A DNA stretch of 9,831 nucleotides from CAYYNP01 sp964472545. Lineage in GTDB: Bacteria; Planctomycetota; Planctomycetia; Pirellulales; Thermoguttaceae. The stretch is from assembly GCA_964472545.1 (NCBI GenBank), contig CAYYNP010000350.1:1-9831 (forward strand), written 5' to 3'. The notes beneath the pieces are model-generated. The model saw only the letters and a list, made by a program, of their open reading frames with translations. It searched no databases and was not told the origin of the DNA. Positions 6,432 through 9,831 of this stretch are shown here, piece by piece. The position numbers were made by a program, and so were the translations under genes. Every line of letters begins with the position of its first letter. Positions within the stretch are counted from its first letter, which is position 1.

Positions 6432-7103
6432 CTACTCGGGTTGCACTGGCACGAGCTCGCCGCGTTCATTGCGCTCAAAGGCGGACCCTGGCGGCGCGTC
6501 GAGCAACGGGATGACGTCCGGATCGTAATTGGCGATCGTATTGACGTCGTAGACTTCTGTGTTTGCCGGGTCGTCAACATAATCTTGCGACTCGTGGCCG
6601 GAGAAGAAACGCCATCCGCTGTCCATCTCACGGTCCGCATCTTCGCGGTACATGTACCCTACGCCGCGATCGCCGACGGTGATCATGTCGGTCGCAAGGC
6701 ACCCGCCACGCCCAACGGCAAGCGGTCGGATCTCGTCCGTTCGCAACGCGAACAGCTTCGGTGCCCCGGGATCACGTTGCCAACTCTGAAACGTCAGCTC
6801 CGACTTGAGCGACGCAAACGAACTCGGCAAATGCGTGACCATATCCGGCACACTCTCCAGGGTCGTGTGCCTGCCATAGCTGCCCTGCTCGTCGGGAGAC
6901 GGGACCTCCATCCAAACTCGATTGTCGTTGCCTCGCATCAACTGAAGCGTCACTCCCGATGTATCCACAATGCCAAAGAAGTCACCGTTTTCAAGGAGGT
7001 ACCGTGGCACGGCGTCAATCATGTCCTCCACCGTCATTGGCACCGGCGAAGCAGAGTCTACAGATTCGCGGATTGTGTACGACGTGTAGAAGACGGAGAA
7101 CAC
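6432..7103 (-). CDS. Imm33/DUF2185-domain protein (immunity-like)
   Basis: About 223 residues in two parts. The C-terminal half (about 133-212) is a DUF2185/Imm33 domain: GGCLATDMI, VGYMYRE, DSGWRFFSGHES (about 161-172), then YDPDVIPLLDAPPGSAFER. Imm33 has been predicted as an immunity domain in polymorphic-toxin loci, yet the family is also widespread without toxins. The N-terminal half (about 23-105, with FFGIVDTSGVTLQLM and VWMEVPSPDEQGSYG) is not securely recognised; it vaguely resembles small immunity-type domains. GTG 7103 was chosen because AGGAG lies 7 nt upstream. Alternatives are ATG 7037, which lacks a ribosome site, and TTG 7187, which lies inside a repeat. Hand counts give 52-53% GC in two 60-nt samples (6541-6600, 6961-7020) against about 63% in a gspE sample (4081-4140), suggesting acquisition. 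No toxin gene is adjacent. Confidence 0.82.
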   Translation of the reverse strand: MFSVFYTSYTIRESVDSASPVPMTVEDMIDAVPRYLLENGDFFGIVDTSGVTLQLMRGNDNRVWMEVPSPDEQGSYGRHTTLESVPDMVTHLPSSFASLKSELTFQSWQRDPGAPKLFALRTDEIRPLAVGRGGCLATDMITVGDRGVGYMYREDADREMDSGWRFFSGHESQDYVDDPANTEVYDVNTIANYDPDVIPLLDAPPGSAFERNERGELVPVQPE

Positions 7104-7110
7104 GAGTAGG

Positions 7111-7115
7111 CTCCT
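7111..7115 (-). promoter_or_regulatory. Ribosome binding site deciding the GTG start of the Imm33 gene
   Basis: On the minus strand, AGGAG is followed by 7 nt (CCTACTC) and GTG at 7103. No comparable site precedes the in-frame ATG at 7037 or the TTG at 7187, so the GTG is preferred. Confidence 0.6.
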
Positions 7116-7186
7116 GGGATCAAGAATGAGGAACAACCGCCCGCAGCAGTGCTTCAGTAATTCACGGTGCGAGTGGACCGCCGGCA

Positions 7187-7221
7187 ACCTGGGGCACCGC
7201 TGCGCTTTGCCCCGGCCACCC
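7187..7221 (+). repeat. REP-like 35-bp element, single copy
   Basis: Matches the right arm of the inverted pair at 8708-8787 at 32 of 35 positions, in the same orientation. It contains its own hairpin: CTGGGGC (7189-7195) against GCCCCGG (7209-7215) around a 13-nt loop. It abuts the stop codon of the C69 peptidase gene, so it would form the 3' end of that message. Confidence 0.8.
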
Positions 7222-7222
7222 C

Positions 7223-8650
7223 TTAGTCCGAGCGCGTGTGCCGCAGCCTTGCCGTTAACTCCTCGGCCTCACGCAGCGCTTCTGCCGCCAATTCGTGGCA
7301 ATACTCGGTCAAGTAACGCCGAGCCGACTGTGAGTCGTCTTGCCACAATTGAAGCGCCTTTCGCTCGACGTCCATCTGTTGCTCGAACGTCCGCTGCTCG
7401 AAAGGGGCCCAATGGGCGCGGGCGCGCTTGACGTTGCCGCGATCCTGTAACCGCTTGAACGTCCACCACGCGGAGCCCGCGAACGGCTCGAACGTCTCCG
7501 GCGGCGGCTCGAAATGGTGTTTCAGCGACAACTGGGTCTGCACGTCGACCGGCCGGTAGAACGACCGGGGCGTTGCGGTGATTCCCAAGTACCACGGCAG
7601 CAACACGCCGCTGGCTGGCTCGGCGGTGATCCGCCACCAGACGCAGCCGATCTCCCGGGGCAGGCCGTCGCGTAGCTGCAACACGGTGCCCTCTTGCGTG
7701 ACCGGGCTGCTGAGCGTCCGCTCGGGGCCGCGGGTGTCGCGGAGGATTTTGGCGACCATGGCCACGGTCATCTTCTGCTGCTGACGGATGCCCAACGGCG
7801 GCGGCTCGTCCGGCGGCCAGGCGACTTCTTTGCCGGAAACGAGTTGCCGTGCCCACCAACGCCGCGGGTCGGGCCGGTCGTCGCGGTCGCGGCGATACGC
7901 CTGGCGGAAGTTCAGCGGCCGGCCGCTGCGGACGTCGAACCAGCCGCGCCCGGCCGCGTAGTCGATCAGGTCCTTCGAGCCCAGGAAGTTCTCCGTATCG
8001 GACAGGTCGACTTCGCCGATGACGTAGACGTTCGGCAGCAGCACGACCGCGTCGTCCGGCACGCGCTGGGCCACCCAACGGCGTCCGCGTACCACCGCCA
8101 AGAGCCAAGCCTCCTTGGAATCCGCGATCACGTACGTCCGCCCGGAATCGACGTAGCCGAACCGTTCGATCAGCTTACCGGCCAGTTCGACGCCCTCGCG
8201 TGCCGAGCGCGCCCGTTGTGCCACCAGCCGCCGAAGCATGCCGCCGATGCCGCCGTGGCGGATTTCGTTCAGCCGGACCAACGTGTCGTAGTCGCTCTCG
8301 CGCGATCCGCAGCCGTCGCTGAGCACGGCCACGCCGTGTTGGTTGAGATAGGCGTCGCTGAATTCCAGCCCGGGGTTTTCGCTCCAGAGAAAGGCCGCCG
8401 TTTGGCCGACCTGCGGCAGCACGCCGCCGCGGCGCAGCTCGAAGGTGGCCCCGCGCGGAAAGCGCTGCGAAGGAATCCGGCGGAAGTTGAGGATCCGCTG
8501 GCCGTAGTTTTGCTCGTTGTGGCCGACCAGCACGGAACCGTCGGCCGAGGCGGCCCGGCCGACGATGATGGCGAAACACCCGAAGCTCCGCCCGGGCCAA
8601 CAGGCCGCCGCCAGGAAGAGAACGATCAGCGAGGTACGTCGAAATCCCAT
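7223..8650 (-). CDS. Secreted C69-family peptidase (Ntn hydrolase)
   Basis: A 475-residue protein with a signal peptide (basic MGFRR, hydrophobic core 8-18, ending near SFG at 22-24). Cleavage there would leave Cys25 as the new N-terminus. This fits peptidase family C69 (dipeptidase-like Ntn hydrolases), where the N-terminal cysteine is the nucleophile. Following it are CFAIIVGRAASADGSVLVGH (25-44), which matches the family N-terminus (Cys, then a small/hydrophobic strand, then DGS), and later GVAVLSDGCGSRE. It would act outside the cytoplasm on small peptides; the substrate is unknown. The C-terminal part is charged and helical (ERKALQLWQDDSQ...AEALREAEELTARL), a usual end for the family. 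The start is supported by GGAG 6 nt upstream. The gene is bracketed by REP-like elements on both sides. A 149-nt gap separates it from the zinc-ribbon gene upstream on the same strand. Confidence 0.88.
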   Translation of the reverse strand: MGFRRTSLIVLFLAAACWPGRSFGCFAIIVGRAASADGSVLVGHNEQNYGQRILNFRRIPSQRFPRGATFELRRGGVLPQVGQTAAFLWSENPGLEFSDAYLNQHGVAVLSDGCGSRESDYDTLVRLNEIRHGGIGGMLRRLVAQRARSAREGVELAGKLIERFGYVDSGRTYVIADSKEAWLLAVVRGRRWVAQRVPDDAVVLLPNVYVIGEVDLSDTENFLGSKDLIDYAAGRGWFDVRSGRPLNFRQAYRRDRDDRPDPRRWWARQLVSGKEVAWPPDEPPPLGIRQQQKMTVAMVAKILRDTRGPERTLSSPVTQEGTVLQLRDGLPREIGCVWWRITAEPASGVLLPWYLGITATPRSFYRPVDVQTQLSLKHHFEPPPETFEPFAGSAWWTFKRLQDRGNVKRARAHWAPFEQRTFEQQMDVERKALQLWQDDSQSARRYLTEYCHELAAEALREAEELTARLRHTRSD

Positions 8651-8656
8651 CGCAAT

Positions 8657-8678
8657 CTCCGTTTCTCCGCAATTGCGG
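8657..8678 (-). promoter_or_regulatory. Ribosome binding site and adjacent 12-bp palindrome before the C69 gene
   Basis: GGAG (8660-8657 on the minus strand) sits 6 nt before ATG 8650. Seven nucleotides further upstream lies the perfect palindrome CCGCAATTGCGG (8667-8678). It could be an operator, but a 12-bp palindrome is also expected a couple of times by chance in a window this size. Confidence 0.4.
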
Positions 8679-8707
8679 CCGGGCGATCAATGTCAGGTGC
8701 GGTTAAC

Positions 8708-8787
8708 GGGTTGGCTGGGGCAAAGCGCAGCGATGCCCCAGGTGTCTCGATAACCTGGGGCGCCGCTGCGCTTTGCCTCAGCCACCC
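8708..8787. repeat. Inverted pair of REP-like elements (BIME-like)
   Basis: The left arm (8708-8743) and right arm (8753-8787) are reverse complements apart from one inserted T and three substitutions, separated by a 9-nt loop (GTCTCGATA). They could fold into a stem of about 35 bp. Each arm also forms its own hairpin: CTGGGGC (8715-8721) with GCCCCAG (8735-8741), and CTGGGGC (8755-8761) with GCCTCAG (8775-8781, one G-U). The core shared by both arms is AAAGCGCAGCG or its complement. The pair starts 13 nt after the zinc-ribbon gene stop and ends 58 nt before the C69 start, both on the minus strand. It might block readthrough or stabilise the upstream message. Confidence 0.85.
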
Positions 8788-8799
8788 GGTCGTCAGTTT

Positions 8800-9270
8800 C
8801 TATACGATCTCAAATACGATCAGTGCCACCAACACCGCCGCGATCAACGCGGCTGCCCCGCCGAGGATGATCAGCAACCGGTAAGGAGAAGCCTCTTTCG
8901 GGCCTTTGGCCACCGCCTCTTCGGTGTACTCCTCCTCGTACTCCTCTTCGTATTCCCCGTGAGTCTCGTCACCGAAACCATAGGCGCCTGCGGCCCCCGA
9001 GTCCTCGTCGGCCGCTCCCGGCACGATCAGGATCTGGCCGCAGGTGGGGCAATTCGCCCGGCTGCCGGAGAGGCTGGCCTTCACGCGAAACTTCTTCTTA
9101 CACTGACACGTAATCTCGACAAAAGCCTCCGGCTCTTCTTGCGCCGGAGCCTTGCCGCCGGGGACCTTGATCGCTCCGCCGCACTTCGGGCACTTCACCT
9201 TCTTGCCGGCCAACTTATCGGGCGCCTTGAACGAACTCTTGCATCCGGGACATGCAGCCTGAATGGGCAT
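8800..9270 (-). CDS. Tail-anchored protein with two zinc ribbons
   Basis: A 156-residue protein of unknown function. The first zinc ribbon has Cys7-x2-Cys10 and Cys27-x2-Cys30 (AACPGCKSSF, KCPKCGGAI). The second is unusual in its first knuckle, with Cys55-x-Cys57 (CQCKKKFRV), then Cys74-x2-Cys77 (NCPTCGQ). An acidic Tyr/Glu repeat follows (EYEEEYEEEYTEE, about 106-118), then one C-terminal membrane segment (about 131-154) with almost nothing after it. That layout predicts a tail-anchored inner-membrane protein with its ribbons in the cytoplasm. Zinc-ribbon domains joined to one membrane segment are common in planctomycete genomes, usually without known function. ATG 9270 was chosen over GTG 9279 because AGGTGA lies 5 nt before it and would overlap the GTG codon. 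The gene is upstream of the C69 peptidase gene on the same strand, but a large hairpin lies between, so cotranscription is uncertain. Confidence 0.85.
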   Translation of the reverse strand: MPIQAACPGCKSSFKAPDKLAGKKVKCPKCGGAIKVPGGKAPAQEEPEAFVEITCQCKKKFRVKASLSGSRANCPTCGQILIVPGAADEDSGAAGAYGFGDETHGEYEEEYEEEYTEEAVAKGPKEASPYRLLIILGGAAALIAAVLVALIVFEIV

Positions 9271-9621
9271 CGACTTCACCTACACCACGGGTCTTCTAGG
9301 GCACGGCGAATCCACGGCAGGAGGCTGGGTGTAAGCACCCCCCTCCACCGGGCGGCTTCACGCCAAGGGCTGTTCCGTTGGTCCCTCGCGGAGCCTGTCG
9401 CCAGACGATTTCAGCCCCTATGATGATCGGCGAAGCCGCAGAGTGCAAGGGTTGCGACGGGAACGGAGCACGAGAACGGCAAGCCGTCTAGCCGCCGCCG
9501 GTACGGCGGTGTGGTTGCTTCACTGATTCCTAACTCGAGTGCGCCGTGCCGGCGGCGGGTAAACGGGCTTTCGTCGCCGTGTCGGCGACGGGTAAACTGA
9601 GCGAACACACGCCGAAGGGGG
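9271..9621. other. 351-nt intergenic region with hairpin and repeats, no gene
   Basis: No credible gene is present. A minus-strand frame at 9411-9629 encodes the repeat units themselves (FTRRRHG twice) and is rejected. An imperfect hairpin lies at 9320-9346: GGAGG and GGGTG pair with CACCC and CCTCC around a TAAG loop with a small bulge. A repeat cluster lies at 9484-9600 (listed separately). The promoter of the zinc-ribbon gene should lie here, but no clear -35/-10 pair was recognised. Confidence 0.65.
9484..9600. repeat. Three related GC-rich repeat units, two direct and one inverted
   Basis: Units at 9544-9567 and 9577-9600 are direct repeats 33 nt apart, sharing 20 of 24 bases and the core CGGGTAAAC. 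A third unit, inverted, lies at about 9484-9508: GCCGCCGCCGGTACGGCG (9491-9508) pairs with CGCCGTGCCGGCGGCGGG (9542-9559) except for two positions, making a long stem with a 33-nt loop. The last unit contains a perfect 8-bp hairpin, CGTCGCCG-TGT-CGGCGACG (9572-9590). The sequence differs from the REP-like family near the C69 gene, so it is a second repeat family. It lies just downstream of the phospholipase D-like gene stop. Confidence 0.75.
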
Positions 9622-9831
9622 CTACGCAAAATCCTGCCACAACCGCTCGAACGCCTCCGAAAACGCCTTTGTCAAACGCGGGTCGTCGGTGACAATGAAG
9701 TTCTCCGAATTGTACCGGGCCGCACTTCGGGTCCAGTTGTAGCTGCCCGTTAGGGTGGTTTTGCCGTCGAAGATGGCGAATTTGTGGTGCATGTGGTATT
9801 CGGTGCGGTCGACTCGGACGGGCACGCCCTG
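9622..9831 (-). CDS. Phospholipase D-like (HKD) protein, C-terminal part only
   Basis: The last 69 residues of a gene that enters from the right edge of the window; the reading frame stays open to position 9831, and the GTG at 9825 need not be the start. The sequence carries a complete HKD half-site, HMHHKFAIFD followed by GSYNWT (His-x-Lys-x4-Asp, then Gly-Ser-x-Asn about 7 residues on). This is the catalytic signature of the phospholipase D/Nuc superfamily, which cleaves phosphodiester bonds in lipids or nucleic acids. The downstream ARYNSENFIVTDDPRL and the final amphipathic helix ending LWQDFA are typical of Nuc/PLD6-like single-HKD proteins, which dimerise to form the active site. Whether a second HKD exists upstream cannot be seen. 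The stop (9622) is followed by the GC-rich repeat cluster. Confidence 0.88.
   Translation of the reverse strand, partial: QGVPVRVDRTEYHMHHKFAIFDGKTTLTGSYNWTRSAARYNSENFIVTDDPRLTKAFSEAFERLWQDFA

Noticed and set aside
6375..6437. GAGTAG and CTACTC inverted pair between the convergent VTT and Imm33 genes
   Set aside because: The 6-nt match includes the stop codons of both genes and spans a 51-nt loop; most likely coincidence.
5468..6514. 348-codon plus-strand frame covering the VTT gene
   Set aside because: It reads through the G-run tract and then out of frame through a gene with clear membrane segments; Arg/Gly-rich with no domain.
7104..7187. TTG start at 7187 for the Imm33 protein
   Set aside because: The codon lies at the edge of a REP-like element and has no ribosome site; GTG 7103 has AGGAG at 7-nt spacing.
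7694..8884. 396-codon plus-strand frame opposite the C69 gene, and other frames within 7269-8690
   Set aside because: Antisense or out-of-frame shadows of the peptidase gene; no recognisable domain.
8773..9423. 216-codon plus-strand frame opposite the zinc-ribbon gene
   Set aside because: The minus strand has eight placed cysteines, a membrane tail and a good ribosome site; the plus frame has none of these.
9411..9629. 72-codon minus-strand frame
   Set aside because: It translates the repeat cluster (FTRRRHG twice) and overlaps the end of the HKD gene.

Overview
The window looks like chromosomal DNA from a GC-rich planctomycete, possibly of the Pirellulales type. This is inferred from four traits: several starts lack a Shine-Dalgarno sequence and read ACCATG, intergenic space is full of REP-like hairpins and simple repeats, there is a tail-anchored zinc-ribbon protein, and the stand-alone assembly ATPase/platform pair is of a planctomycete style. 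No rRNA, tRNA, CRISPR array or transposase gene was found.

Left half (131-5466, + strand): five genes in one direction, probably one operon. They are a membrane PAS histidine kinase, a receiver-only response regulator, a STAS (anti-anti-sigma type) protein, a GspE/PilB-family assembly ATPase and a GspF/PilC-family platform protein. Spacing tightens toward the end: 6 nt between the STAS gene and gspE, and an ATGA overlap between gspE and gspF. The set links signal transduction directly to the motor of a type II secretion or type IV pilus machine. No pseudopilin, prepilin peptidase or secretin is in view, so the rest of the machine must be elsewhere. The kinase gene follows a 69-nt G-free CA-rich repeat. 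gspF is followed by a hairpin and a 40-nt G-run tract.

Middle (5661-7103): a VTT/TVP38 (DedA-like) membrane protein on + converges on a minus-strand gene for an Imm33/DUF2185 protein. The latter has clearly lower GC than its neighbours and no toxin gene beside it.

Right half (7187-9831, - strand): a secreted C69-family (Ntn-hydrolase) peptidase flanked on both sides by copies of a 35-bp REP-like element (one single copy, one inverted pair), then a two-zinc-ribbon tail-anchored membrane protein, then a 351-nt intergenic region with a second repeat family, and finally the C-terminal end of a phospholipase D-like (HKD) protein cut by the window edge.

Best candidates for something new are the sensor/STAS/secretion-motor operon, with a possible c-di-GMP-binding domain in its ATPase; the REP-like element family around the peptidase gene; and the orphan two-domain Imm33 protein.
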